Numbered from the stretch's first letter, positions 9,037 through 18,141 are shown. The stretch: 64,000 nt of DNA from Dyadobacter psychrophilus (GCF_900167945.1 NZ_FUZA01000006.1:1-64000); one strand, 5' to 3'. Numbers and translations are program-made. The notes: generated by a model from the sequence alone, not told the origin.

Positions 9037-9351
9037 GTGAGAACAAATAGAATCGTGCTGTCAGTTATCGTTACGATTATTGCAGCTATAAGCATATCTT
9101 CCTGTACATACAGGTCACATGGTCCGGGTTACGGGTATGATTACGGCTACGGCCCTGCATACGGTTATGGTTACAGATACCATCGCGTGCCGCCTCCGCC
9201 ACCAAGAGTTGTGGTTGTAAGACCGTCTCATCCAAGAGTAGTTCACGCAGACCGTTACAGGTCAAGCCGTTATGATAATAAGGCCTACCGACGCCAACAA
9301 AATAATGGCAACCATTACGGTCAGCGAAACAGAACCCGCGGTCCCAGGTAA
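9037..9351 (+). CDS. Small Gly/Tyr-rich lipoprotein
   Basis: The open frame reaches back to 8932, but that would translate through a DnaA box. GTG 9037 gives a clean lipoprotein signal (VRTNRIVLSV...AISISSC, acylated Cys at about residue 23). The mature ~80 residues contain a GYGYDYGYGPAYGYGY tract, a run of five prolines, then an Arg-rich C-terminus. Such low-complexity lipoproteins are frequent in Bacteroidota and have no assigned function. Ends at the terminator at 9372. Confidence 0.6.
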   Translation: MRTNRIVLSVIVTIIAAISISSCTYRSHGPGYGYDYGYGPAYGYGYRYHRVPPPPPRVVVVRPSHPRVVHADRYRSSRYDNKAYRRQQNNGNHYGQRNRTRGPR

Positions 9352-9371
9352 TTTGATAATAAAATATTGAG

Positions 9372-9416
9372 AAGCAGTACGGTTAAGATCATTTCTTAGT
9401 CGTACTGCTTTTTTTA
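9372..9416 (+). terminator. Rho-independent terminator
   Basis: Arms aagcagtacg (9372-9381) and cgtactgctt (9401-9410) give a 10-bp stem followed by a T-run. It separates the lipoprotein from the acyl-AMP ligase cluster. Confidence 0.85.
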
Positions 9417-9429
9417 TACCTTTGGTTTC

Positions 9430-11070
9430 ATGGATCTATTTACGAGACTGGAACTATTTGCCGGACAATTTCCGGACAAGCTTGCTTATGGATTTGTTGA
9501 AAAAGAGGGAGGACTTTCAGAGGAGCTAAGCTACCAAACATTAATGGAGGCCATTTTGGGGGCTTCTGATCAATTACAGTGCATTTGCAAGCCCCATTCA
9601 CGGGTCATCATCCTCTTACCAGCCGAGGCGGCTTTTATAAAAATTTTCCTGGGTTCATTACATGCCGGTCTGATTGCCGTGCCCTGTCCCATAGGTTATT
9701 CCGAACCTGCTATTCAAAGGATCCTGAATATCATTGAAGATTGTAAAGCGTCCATGATCATTACGAACAGGAAAACCCTTAAAATGCTTTCGCAAAGGCA
9801 AACGGAGGCGTCGAAACATCTTAGAGACTTGCCCATTGGTTGGTTCTTCACAGACGATCTTAACAATGAAATTTCCGGTCAGACTCCAAAACACACCACA
9901 TTGCCGGACGAACCTGCCTATCTCCAATATACGTCAGGGTCTACGGGATCGCCGAAAGGTGTGATGGTAAGCCATGCTAATCTTACAGCTAACCTGAATG
10001 CCATCAACAATTGCTTTGGCAGAACTTCTTTGGACACTTCACTCACATGGCTTCCGCATTATCACGATATGGGACTTGTGGACGGGTTGCTCTCTCCCAT
10101 ATTCACAGGCGGAACGGGCCTTGTGATTTCGCCTATTTTATTCATTACAAAGCCAGTTTTGCTGCTCGAAACCATTTCGCGGCATAAGGCAGGATTTTGT
10201 GGTGGACCTGGTTTCGGGCTGGATCATTGCGTTGCCAGGATAAAGCCTGAGCAGTTACAGAGCTTGGACCTTAGCTCCTTGCGCGTCTTGTACGTGGGCG
10301 CAGAACCCATCCGGATTGCAAGTTTGGAACAATTCGCCGAAACAATGCAGGTTACAGGCTTTAAACCCGACAGCCTAGTGCCTGCTTACGGCTTGGCGGA
10401 AGCGACATTGGCGGTCAGTTTGCATTTGCATGCAACGCCAATGATTTTCAGGCCCATTTCAGAAACGAATCCCAAAATGGTTGTAGCGTGCGGCCCGCCG
10501 GTAGAATTTACAAATGTTGTCATTGCTGAACCAGAACAAGGGTTGATCTTGGAAGATGGCCAGATTGGAGAAATTTGGGTCAAGAATGATGGAGTTGCGT
10601 TGGGTTACTGGGAAAAGCCCGCTGCCACAGCCGCTACTTTCCAGGCATTTACTGTCTGCGGAAAAGGCCCGTTCCTCCGGACTGGCGACTTGGGATTTCT
10701 TGCCGATGGCCAACTGTTTATAACAGGCAGGAAAAAGGAACTGATCATTATCAGGGGAACCAACTATTACCCTCAGGATATCGAAGAGGTGGTTGTTTCG
10801 TGCCATGAACACATTCAGCCGCATGGCACGGCTGCGTTTTCAATAGAAACGGATCAGGGTGAGGAGCTTATGATCGTTAGCGAGGTTAAGAATAACGCCC
10901 TGAATGAAGCGGACGAGCATTCGATTAAGACCAATATTGCTAATAGTGTGGGATTAGCGTTCGGATTGGTGCCACATAAAATAGTGCTGGCGCCGGTTGG
11001 GAAGCTGCCGAAAACGTCGAGCGGGAAAATTCAAAGACTAAAAGCGCGATCGGTTTTTCATATTACTTGA
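9430..11070 (+). CDS. Fatty-acyl-AMP ligase-like adenylating enzyme
   Basis: 546 residues of the ANL superfamily. It activates a carboxylic acid as acyl-AMP for transfer to a carrier protein. Visible motifs: A3 P-loop YTSGSTGSPKG (167-177), LPHYHDMGL (209-217) as in fatty-acyl-AMP ligases, A5 PAYGLAEATLAVS, A7 RTGDLGFL, and A10 PKTSSGKIQR with Lys533. The HYHDMGL form and overall spacing favour FAAL over acyl-CoA synthetase; substrate chain length is unknown. The next gene is an acyl carrier protein, its probable acceptor. First gene of a co-directional cluster with a P450, an MBOAT and an SGNH protein, the same order of activities as DltA in dlt operons. Confidence 0.85.
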   Translation: MDLFTRLELFAGQFPDKLAYGFVEKEGGLSEELSYQTLMEAILGASDQLQCICKPHSRVIILLPAEAAFIKIFLGSLHAGLIAVPCPIGYSEPAIQRILNIIEDCKASMIITNRKTLKMLSQRQTEASKHLRDLPIGWFFTDDLNNEISGQTPKHTTLPDEPAYLQYTSGSTGSPKGVMVSHANLTANLNAINNCFGRTSLDTSLTWLPHYHDMGLVDGLLSPIFTGGTGLVISPILFITKPVLLLETISRHKAGFCGGPGFGLDHCVARIKPEQLQSLDLSSLRVLYVGAEPIRIASLEQFAETMQVTGFKPDSLVPAYGLAEATLAVSLHLHATPMIFRPISETNPKMVVACGPPVEFTNVVIAEPEQGLILEDGQIGEIWVKNDGVALGYWEKPAATAATFQAFTVCGKGPFLRTGDLGFLADGQLFITGRKKELIIIRGTNYYPQDIEEVVVSCHEHIQPHGTAAFSIETDQGEELMIVSEVKNNALNEADEHSIKTNIANSVGLAFGLVPHKIVLAPVGKLPKTSSGKIQRLKARSVFHIT

Positions 11071-11177
11071 CATGATTTGTGCCCGCTGGATCATTTAAGC
11101 GACTGTTTTCTTTAAAAAGCAGATAAAATCCTTATTTTCACAGCACTAAACTGTACTAACGCTCCCTTTTCATAATA

Positions 11178-11426
11178 ATGAATAAAACTTATACTGAAAT
11201 CTCTGGCTGGATCATTGAACGCATAGCCCATCATGCGGAACTGGAATCCGAACAAATAAAACTGGATACCGAAATCGTTAATTTCCGCCTCGACTCCCTT
11301 TTAATGGTAAACATTACTTCCGAGCTGGAAGAATGGCTCGGAATGGAGCTTAGCCCGTCTATTTTTTGGGAAATGGGCACAATAGGAGCTACAACAAACT
11401 GGATTTTGGAAAATCAGGAAGCCTGA
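11178..11426 (+). CDS. Acyl carrier protein
   Basis: 82 residues, normal for a stand-alone carrier. The phosphopantetheine site is RLDSLLMV with Ser40 as attachment residue. The N-terminal helix and the acidic helix II (SELEEWLGMELSP) are typical of ACPs that serve FAAL/PKS-type enzymes. It lies 107 bases after the ligase and 12 bases before the P450, so it is probably charged by the former and presents its acyl chain to the latter. Functional counterpart of DltC in this cluster. Confidence 0.88.
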   Translation: MNKTYTEISGWIIERIAHHAELESEQIKLDTEIVNFRLDSLLMVNITSELEEWLGMELSPSIFWEMGTIGATTNWILENQEA

Positions 11427-11438
11427 TCCGTCCCGATT

Positions 11439-12668
11439 TTGCCATTTACTCAACTTTCACTTAACGAATTTTACATGTCAGCAGCGGCTATCTGGTCTTC
11501 TCAAAACAAAATCAGTCAAAATTATGCTGAACTGATAGACGATGTACGCAAAAACAACCCCGTTCATCTGAATGTTTTTGGCGACCTCGTTGTCATGGAT
11601 TACAAGCATGTGAAGAAGATTTTTGCAGACTCTGATAATTTCCAGAATTTCGATTTTACTGAGCGGTTCAAAGTCGTTTCGGCCATAGCCAATAATGATC
11701 CTGCGCTGCTGGAGTTTGGTGAAAGCCTGCGGCACTGGCTGCTCTTTATGAATGGACAAGCACACGCTGAACATCGCAAAATGGTTAATCGGAAGTTTTA
11801 TGAGGCTAATTATGAAACCATTACCATGGACGCGATCCGTGAAGTGATCCACAGCTATCAGGATAAGGACGAAGCAGATTTGGTTGAGATCACCAGGAAA
11901 TTCAGCTTTCTGATCATTAGCAAAATCATCGGCTTGAAAAGTGAGGACTACGATTTTATTCAAAAATTCTCCTACGTAATCACACTTATTTTTGAAAAAA
12001 CACTCAATGTTAAGGACTTGCTGGAATGCGCAAATATGTCAGGACAATTCCGGAGTTACCTGGGCGAGACGCTTTCAAGACAGGAAAAGCAAGCAACAAA
12101 CAGCCTTCTGCTTGAAATGAAGGAGGTTATGGGAAGTCCAAGAGTAAACGAACTGATTGGAACCTGGGAATTTCTGGTAAATGCAGCCACAGAAACCACC
12201 ACATTGCTGCTCACAAGAAGCATTGCCACATTGATTGAAAACAAGGAAAAACGCATTAACTGGGATTCACACGATGGCTGCGCAATTGCAGTTGAAGAGC
12301 TAATTCGCTATGTTAGCCCGGTTAACTGGATTCCCCGACAAGTGAGGGAGGACATGGAATTTGAAGGTTTGCAACTCAAAAAGGGAAAAACCGTCCTGCT
12401 TGGAATTGCTTCCGCCAACCGCGATCCGGAAATTTTTCAAAATCCTGAAACGTTTATACCCACACGTAAACCCAACCCACACATTGGTTTCGGTTTTGGC
12501 ATCCACCATTGCATGGGTGCCCGGCTTTCCCGCTTTGAAATGCAGAAGTTTTTGCCCCGGTTCATGGCAGCATTTCCAAACATCCGCCTTCATCCTGAAA
12601 AACCCGGTGAATGGGATTCAAAAGTGTTTTTCAGAGGTCATAAGAATTTGCCTGTCCTTCTAAAATAA
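11439..12668 (+). CDS. Cytochrome P450
   Basis: About 409 residues, soluble bacterial type without membrane anchor. Key elements: I-helix ATETTT (250-255), ExxR as EELIR (E287/R290), and heme loop FGFGIHHCMG with Cys358 as axial ligand. The frame opens at a TTG (11439) just after the ACP stop; ATG 11475 (MSAAAIW) is an alternative start. Its place between an ACP and an acyltransferase suggests an ACP-bound acyl chain as substrate, as for P450 BioI-type enzymes; this is inference. Redox partners are not encoded nearby. Confidence 0.9.
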   Translation: MPFTQLSLNEFYMSAAAIWSSQNKISQNYAELIDDVRKNNPVHLNVFGDLVVMDYKHVKKIFADSDNFQNFDFTERFKVVSAIANNDPALLEFGESLRHWLLFMNGQAHAEHRKMVNRKFYEANYETITMDAIREVIHSYQDKDEADLVEITRKFSFLIISKIIGLKSEDYDFIQKFSYVITLIFEKTLNVKDLLECANMSGQFRSYLGETLSRQEKQATNSLLLEMKEVMGSPRVNELIGTWEFLVNAATETTTLLLTRSIATLIENKEKRINWDSHDGCAIAVEELIRYVSPVNWIPRQVREDMEFEGLQLKKGKTVLLGIASANRDPEIFQNPETFIPTRKPNPHIGFGFGIHHCMGARLSRFEMQKFLPRFMAAFPNIRLHPEKPGEWDSKVFFRGHKNLPVLLK

Positions 12669-12675
12669 AGGCAAA

Positions 12676-14085
12676 ATGGTCAAATTTACTGATTTTACAT
12701 ATTTTCTGCTCCTGTTCATCATCGTTGCGGCATACTACAACACGCCTCAAAGCCGAAAATGGATTTTGCTCCTTGTCCTCAGTGTACTTTTCAACATTAG
12801 TTGGAGCGGCTATTATGTGCTAGTCTGGTTTGCGCTCACAACGGTCTGTTTTTTCGGTGGCAGGTATTTAGCGAACCCGGAACATTCGAAAAAGCAGCGC
12901 AAAACACTTTTAGCATTTTTAGTAATCTTCTGCTTAGCTCCGTTGGTGTTTTTTAAATATCTTGTCCCCATCAATAATTCGTTTTCACCGGTCATTTTGA
13001 ATTGGTTAGCGCCGATCGGGATCTCTTATTACACATTCCTGATCATCGGTTACCTGACGGACGTGCATCGGAAATATATTAAGCCAGAACCGCATTTCGG
13101 TTATCTCGCGCTATATCTCGGATTTTTCCCAACGATGCTCGCCGGTCCGCTGGAACGTGCGCGGCAGCTGATCCCGCAACTAAAAACGCCAGTTGGTTAC
13201 GATCCGGAGAACATTAAAGCAGGCATTTTCTTCATTGTCTGGGGCCTGTTTAAGAAAATGGTCTTGGCAGCAAGATTTGCAGATCACGTCAATCCGGTAT
13301 TTGATCAGCCTGAAAAATATACCGCATTTTCTGTAACATTGGCCATCTTGCTTTTCTCCATCCAACTGTATTGTGACTTTTCAGGATATTGCGATATTGC
13401 CACGGGATCGGCCCGGTTACTGGGCATCAGACTAAGCAAAAACTTCGCAAACCGGTACTATTTTACCCCTTCCCGAACCGAATCCTGGAACTCCTGGAAC
13501 ATTACCGTCACCTCCTGGTTCCGCGATTACGTATTTTTCAACATTAGCAAAGGCGTTACTAATAAAGCACGACTGGAATTTAACCGGCTGCTGACTTTCA
13601 TCATCACGGGATTATGGCACGGGCCAAGCTTGTCGTTCGTGATCTGGGGATTTTTGCAATGGGCTTACATTAATTTTGAGATCAGGACTAAACGTTTCTG
13701 GGAGCGATTTTACGGAGGTTTGGGTCTCCGGATCGGCTCAAATTCACACACTGTTATGCGCATTATCGTGCGCCTGCTCACCGGAACGCTCATTATGGGC
13801 TGGTTCAGAGCAGCGGAGCTGGAAAACGGTCTGAGGTTGTACAGCGCAATGTTTGGTTTCCAATCCGGCGCACTGTCCATTTTAACATCCGGTTTCGGAC
13901 TTACACTTGTTCTGTTCTTAATATTGGATTTGATTAATTATCAAATGGGTGAGAAAGAGGACATTGCCTCCTTTTTATTGAAAAAAAGTCCCTTACAACG
14001 AAACCTGTCATTTCTGATCTTAGCCCAACTGGTGCTGATATTCGGACAGATTACCGTCGCCAACTTTTATTACATCCAGTTTTAA
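12676..14085 (+). CDS. MBOAT-family membrane O-acyltransferase (AlgI/DltB-like)
   Basis: 469 residues, about ten membrane helices. Family motifs: DFSGYCDIATGSARLLG (about 234-250), WFRDYVFF, and catalytic LWHG with His315. AlgI/DltB proteins move an acyl group from a carrier across the membrane to an extracytoplasmic hydroxyl. Oddity: the usual RWH of the FWRRWHISLSSW motif reads SWNITVTSW here, with Asn275 in place of the second conserved His, a state otherwise known from eukaryotic-type MBOATs (ACAT/DGAT). Starts 7 bases after the P450 stop and is followed by an SGNH-like gene, as DltB is by DltD. Confidence 0.88.
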   Translation: MVKFTDFTYFLLLFIIVAAYYNTPQSRKWILLLVLSVLFNISWSGYYVLVWFALTTVCFFGGRYLANPEHSKKQRKTLLAFLVIFCLAPLVFFKYLVPINNSFSPVILNWLAPIGISYYTFLIIGYLTDVHRKYIKPEPHFGYLALYLGFFPTMLAGPLERARQLIPQLKTPVGYDPENIKAGIFFIVWGLFKKMVLAARFADHVNPVFDQPEKYTAFSVTLAILLFSIQLYCDFSGYCDIATGSARLLGIRLSKNFANRYYFTPSRTESWNSWNITVTSWFRDYVFFNISKGVTNKARLEFNRLLTFIITGLWHGPSLSFVIWGFLQWAYINFEIRTKRFWERFYGGLGLRIGSNSHTVMRIIVRLLTGTLIMGWFRAAELENGLRLYSAMFGFQSGALSILTSGFGLTLVLFLILDLINYQMGEKEDIASFLLKKSPLQRNLSFLILAQLVLIFGQITVANFYYIQF

Positions 14086-14118
14086 TATTCTAACCATTTA
14101 TGTATATCCAGACACACA

Positions 14119-15090
14119 ATGGTTAAAAAAATATTGCTTTGGATCGTACTGTTCCTTGCTTTCAAACTAACCCTCGTTTCGCTGGTTGGTTTGCTTGCCG
14201 TGGATCCCAGAAGGGACATTGCAACGCGGAAACAGCATTGTGACGCATTTCATCCCAATGCTGTTTTCATAGGAACCAGCCGGACGCTTTACGGAGTTGA
14301 TCCTGAGGTTTTTGATTCGTTAAATGCTGGAAAAACCAACAGTTACAATATGGGATTGTTCAGCCTCTCATTCGCTAATTCGCTTCATATAGCAAGAGAT
14401 TTCATTCAAAATAATCCTGAAACCAAGACAATTTTTGTAGAATTGAGCGCGCTGGATTACAGCACAATCCATCTAACCCCCGGCCAGGTCTTCAACGATG
14501 TTTATTTTAGAATGCGGGTTATGCAAGCGGCTGCAAATATCGATAAGCACGAAAAATGGAATGATTTTCTGACTGGATTGAATACGACAATCTTTCAAAC
14601 ATTCTCCATTGCCCCCCAGATTGCCGCTGTTAAGAAAACGTTTAAACCCGTAAATGATCCCATTGAAGGACCGCCAAACCTCGCTAAAAACGGCATGCAG
14701 CGCGTAGCATTAAGGATTTCGGGTTTAAATTCGGTGGTGATTAACAATCGTTTTTACACAAAAAAATTAATGTCATCCGAAGAAAAATCCCCGCCGAACA
14801 TTTATTTTCTTTCCAGGATAAAAGAAGTCATTACAATTGCCAGGACAAGCGGGAAGCAAGTCATTTTTTATATGCCTAACAACATTACGAAGACTGAATT
14901 TGAAATTTTGTCACAAGTTGCACGTCACATTCCGCCGGCGAATTTCATCGCATTGCCAAAGGATTCAGGTTTGGACGCTATCTTCAAACCGGAGAATTTG
15001 TTTGATTCACACCATCTTAATGCAAAAGGATCAGCTATTTACACGCGCTATTTACAGGAGCAGTTTACCAAAAAATCTGACAATTTCTAA
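14119..15090 (+). CDS. Membrane-anchored SGNH/DltD-like protein
   Basis: 323 residues. An N-terminal membrane anchor (about 4-26) is followed by an extracytoplasmic domain. FIGTSRTLYG with Ser54 looks like the block I nucleophile region of SGNH hydrolases, and FDSHHLN near the C-terminus (Asp296, His299) looks like the DxxH block. Such proteins (DltD, AlgJ/AlgX, PatB) accept or transfer acyl groups delivered by an MBOAT partner. Sequence similarity to DltD is only at motif level. It follows the MBOAT by 33 bases, which supports a joint acyl-transfer role. Confidence 0.7.
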   Translation: MVKKILLWIVLFLAFKLTLVSLVGLLAVDPRRDIATRKQHCDAFHPNAVFIGTSRTLYGVDPEVFDSLNAGKTNSYNMGLFSLSFANSLHIARDFIQNNPETKTIFVELSALDYSTIHLTPGQVFNDVYFRMRVMQAAANIDKHEKWNDFLTGLNTTIFQTFSIAPQIAAVKKTFKPVNDPIEGPPNLAKNGMQRVALRISGLNSVVINNRFYTKKLMSSEEKSPPNIYFLSRIKEVITIARTSGKQVIFYMPNNITKTEFEILSQVARHIPPANFIALPKDSGLDAIFKPENLFDSHHLNAKGSAIYTRYLQEQFTKKSDNF

Positions 15091-15100
15091 CTGATTTTCA

Positions 15101-16483
15101 ATGCTTGCTTTTTCTATTCTTGCATATTTGCTGGCTAACCTGGGCATTGGACTTTGGGCTTCCCGCAGGATTTCAACCACACAGGATTTCGTTTTAGCAG
15201 GGCGGAGACTGCCGCTCGTGTTGGCAGCATCTGCAACTTTTGCCACATGGTTTGGCTCAGAAACCATTATGGGCGCTCCCACAGAATTTGTTGAACATGG
15301 TATTCTTGGTGTCATAGAAGATCCTTTTGGAGCTTCTTTATGCCTTTTGCTGGTCGGATTATTTTTTGCGCGGCGGTTTTACAAGATGAACATTATCACA
15401 TTCTGTGACTTTTTCAGGATCCGGTATGGGCGTCAGGCGGAGCTGCTCTCGGCGATTCTGATCATTCCATCCTATTTCAGCTGGATAGCAGCACAGTTGC
15501 TAGCGATGGGCATCGTGCTGAAAGTTGTGCTCGGATGGTCGTTAATGACCTGTATTTTAGGCAGTTCTGTCATCGTCGTTTTTTATACGATCTGGGGCGG
15601 CATGTGGTCGATCTCCATTACAGATTTCGTACAAACCATCATGATCATAGTCGGTCTGATCATTGTTGCCGCTGTGCTTTATGAAAAAGTAGGCGGGTTC
15701 ACGCCGCTTATCGAAGCAGCACCAAAAGGTTTTTTTAGATTTTATCCTGATTTTACATTTAAGGCATCAGTCGAATACTTCGCCGCGTGGATCACCATCG
15801 GGCTTGGTTCCATTCCACAGCAGGACGTTTTTCAGCGGGTAATGTCGGCAAAATCTGCCAGTGTTTCTGTAAAAGCAACATTGCTGTCTTCGCTCATGTA
15901 TCTCACTGTTGCGTTGTTACCGCTGTTTATTGGGTTATGCGGCCATCACCTTTACCCGGAAACAGATAAAGACGGCCAACTGATCATCCCCAATATGGTT
16001 TTGCAGCATATGAGCCTCCCGCTGCAAATTATATTTTTCGGCGCGCTGGTTTCCGCAATTTTAAGCACAACCAGCAGTGCCATTATGGCTCCGGCGGCTG
16101 TTTTGGGAGAAAATATTTTCAAATTTTTCAACCCGGCATTAACCGATCAGCAGTTGCTCCGGATCATCCGCTGGGGAGTCGTGGTCATCACAGGCATTTG
16201 CATTTTTATGGCTGTGAGAGGCGATAGCATCTTCGATCTCGTTGCAGAATCGTCCGCTTTCAGCCTTGTTTCACTATTTGTGCCGCTCGCCGCAGGGCTT
16301 TACTGGAAAGCCACCAATGAAATAGGATGCATCATTTCAATGATCGCTGGTTTGGTCGCATGGCTTCTCTGCGCTTACATTGAAACAGAATATCCACCGC
16401 TGGTTTATGGCCTTCTGGCGAGCCTTGGCGGCATGATCGTTGGCATACTCTGGGAGCGGATCTTCCTACAAAAAATAGTTTAA
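15101..16483 (+). CDS. Sodium:solute symporter (SSS family)
   Basis: 460 residues, about 12-13 membrane helices. The N-terminus (DFVLAGRRLPL, then FATWFGSETIMGAP) is characteristic of the sodium:solute symporter family, in the branch near proline/choline/pantothenate carriers. Substrate unknown. It begins 10 bases after the SGNH-like gene and so is probably cotranscribed with the acyl cluster; it could import a precursor or acceptor, or merely be a neighbour. Its stop is 6 bases from the convergent quinone oxidoreductase. Confidence 0.85.
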   Translation: MLAFSILAYLLANLGIGLWASRRISTTQDFVLAGRRLPLVLAASATFATWFGSETIMGAPTEFVEHGILGVIEDPFGASLCLLLVGLFFARRFYKMNIITFCDFFRIRYGRQAELLSAILIIPSYFSWIAAQLLAMGIVLKVVLGWSLMTCILGSSVIVVFYTIWGGMWSISITDFVQTIMIIVGLIIVAAVLYEKVGGFTPLIEAAPKGFFRFYPDFTFKASVEYFAAWITIGLGSIPQQDVFQRVMSAKSASVSVKATLLSSLMYLTVALLPLFIGLCGHHLYPETDKDGQLIIPNMVLQHMSLPLQIIFFGALVSAILSTTSSAIMAPAAVLGENIFKFFNPALTDQQLLRIIRWGVVVITGICIFMAVRGDSIFDLVAESSAFSLVSLFVPLAAGLYWKATNEIGCIISMIAGLVAWLLCAYIETEYPPLVYGLLASLGGMIVGILWERIFLQKIV

Positions 16484-16488
16484 AGTGA

Positions 16489-17490
16489 CTACGGAATCAT
16501 AATGACAGACCCGACTGTTTCCCGGGATTCCATGTCTTTATGCGCCTTTGCAGCCTCTGAAAGCAGATATTTAGTAATATTAAGTTTTCCAAATATGCCC
16601 GACTGCAATGCGGCAAAAGTGTCCCTGGCGAATAAATGTAAACTATCGTAATCAGAAATATATGCATTTAAAACCGGTGTCAGCATGTTAATCGACTTCG
16701 CGCGCAAAGCCGCATGGTCAATGTGCTCGGGCTGGCCGGAAGACGAACCGTATAAAACGATTTTCCCACCTTTCTTGATCACGCCAATGGATTCAGTAAA
16801 AGTATCCTTCCCAACACCATCATAAACCACATCTACTCCACGGCCCCCGGTAATTTCCTGAACCGACTTGGCAAATCCTTCGCAATGTGTGAGAAAAACA
16901 TGGTCCGCTCCGTTCTCAAAGGCGATCTGCTTCTTTCCCTCCGAACCAACTGTTCCGATCACCGTCGCACCCAGCGCTTTCGCCCATTTTGAAACAAGCG
17001 ATCCGACACCGCCGGCCGCCGCATGGACAAGCACCACGTCACCCGGTTTAACCTTATACGTTTCCTTGACAAGCATTCTGGCAGTAAATCCCTTGACCAT
17101 GATTGCAGCAGCTTCTTCCAGGCTTACATCGTCAGGGACGTGGACAAGCTGATGCGTCCCTACGATACGAGCTTCTGCGTAAGCACCCGGAATAAAATGA
17201 TAAGCTACGCGGTCACCCACTTTGAAATCAGTAACCCAGGGACCTGTTGCTTCGATAACGCCGGCCGCCTCAATGCCAGGAACATATGGGAATGTTTTAA
17301 CGGGGAACATTCCGCTTCGGAAATACGTATCCACAAAATTTAAGCCAATGGCCTCCTGCCTGATCTTCACTTCGCCCGGTCCCGGTTCGCCCAGCACTTC
17401 GTGGCTGTATGTGAGTACAGAAGAATCTCCTTGCCTGCTTATATTGATAGAGCTCGTTTTATATTGTATTTCTATTATTTTATCTAACAT
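16489..17490 (-). CDS. NADPH:quinone reductase-like zinc-independent oxidoreductase
   Basis: 333 residues from the ATG at 17490 (MLDKIIEIQY); an upstream TTG would add five residues. A medium-chain dehydrogenase/reductase of the quinone oxidoreductase (Qor) branch: GLNFVDTYFRSGMFP, GIEAAGVIEATG, and the Rossmann motif VHAAAGGVGSLVSKWAKALGA. Zinc-ligand cysteines are lacking. It would reduce quinones or enones with NADPH. A palindromic site at 17513-17526, 22 bases before the start, repeats the site before the neighbouring TetR gene, so it is probably a target of that repressor. Confidence 0.88.
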   Translation of the reverse strand: MLDKIIEIQYKTSSINISRQGDSSVLTYSHEVLGEPGPGEVKIRQEAIGLNFVDTYFRSGMFPVKTFPYVPGIEAAGVIEATGPWVTDFKVGDRVAYHFIPGAYAEARIVGTHQLVHVPDDVSLEEAAAIMVKGFTARMLVKETYKVKPGDVVLVHAAAGGVGSLVSKWAKALGATVIGTVGSEGKKQIAFENGADHVFLTHCEGFAKSVQEITGGRGVDVVYDGVGKDTFTESIGVIKKGGKIVLYGSSSGQPEHIDHAALRAKSINMLTPVLNAYISDYDSLHLFARDTFAALQSGIFGKLNITKYLLSEAAKAHKDMESRETVGSVIMIP

Positions 17491-17512
17491 GGCTTTTGTA
17501 TTCAAAAATTAC

Positions 17513-17526
17513 AGAACAAACGTTCT
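17513..17526. promoter_or_regulatory. Putative TetR operator before the quinone oxidoreductase
   Basis: AGAACAAACGTTCT, an inverted repeat AGAAC-N4-GTTCT within TTACAGAAC...GTTC. The same layout is found at 18142-18155 before the TetR gene. Confidence 0.6.
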
Positions 17527-17542
17527 ACAATTTGTCATAACA

Positions 17543-18121
17543 CTACTTTTTTATTGATCTGATCACGAAGTCGGCCTGCTGCTTTACCAGCTCCACATCT
17601 CCATATACAAGGAAGAGCTGCCAAAATCCTGTAAAGTTGGAAACAATGAAGTGGGCTAACATGGCCGGATCCCGCTTTGCACTGATTTCATCCGCCTTTT
17701 GCGCTTTTTTAATGAGGTCTTTGAGCACGGTAACAATGCTATCCGTATTCTCCTTCAAAATTGAATGCACTTCCTCGTCTTCCGAAGCCAGCTCAAAGGC
17801 CGATTTTACGCCCAGGCACGTCTTACCCTCTTCAATTGTCCGTGAAACAGCTCTTTTTATAATTTTTTCAATCGCCTTAACGGGTGACTTCGCGAGGTCA
17901 GTGGCTTGCACGTAGTCAATAAGCAATCCATCCGAATAACTTTTCAGGCACATTAAAAACAGACTGTGTTTGTCTCCATATGTGTCATAAATACTTCCTC
18001 GGTTCAGGCCCATTGTGTCAACCAGGTCCTGCATAGAGGTGCCCTGATATCCCTTTTGCCAAAAGACGTCTTTCGCCTTTTCCAGCTTTTCCCCCGGTTC
18101 GAATGCTTTGTTACGTGCCAT
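17543..18121 (-). CDS. TetR/AcrR-family transcriptional regulator
   Basis: 192 residues from ATG 18121 (MARNKAFEPGEKLEKA); the longer frame would run through the operator. The N-terminal helix-turn-helix has YQGTSMQDLVDTMGLNRGSIYDTYGDK; the C-terminal helices form the ligand domain of the YjdC/AcrR_C type. An operator overlaps its own promoter region (18142-18155) and another precedes the oxidoreductase gene, so it likely represses itself and that gene, probably in response to an electrophile or quinone (inferred from the target). Confidence 0.88.
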   Translation of the reverse strand: MARNKAFEPGEKLEKAKDVFWQKGYQGTSMQDLVDTMGLNRGSIYDTYGDKHSLFLMCLKSYSDGLLIDYVQATDLAKSPVKAIEKIIKRAVSRTIEEGKTCLGVKSAFELASEDEEVHSILKENTDSIVTVLKDLIKKAQKADEISAKRDPAMLAHFIVSNFTGFWQLFLVYGDVELVKQQADFVIRSIKK

Positions 18122-18141
18122 GATTATCAGACAATTATTAC

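Noticed and set aside
9417..9424. TACCTTTG as promoter of the acyl-AMP ligase cluster
   Set aside because: It matches the -7 consensus but lies only 5 bases before the ATG, which would leave no leader, and there is no -33 element.
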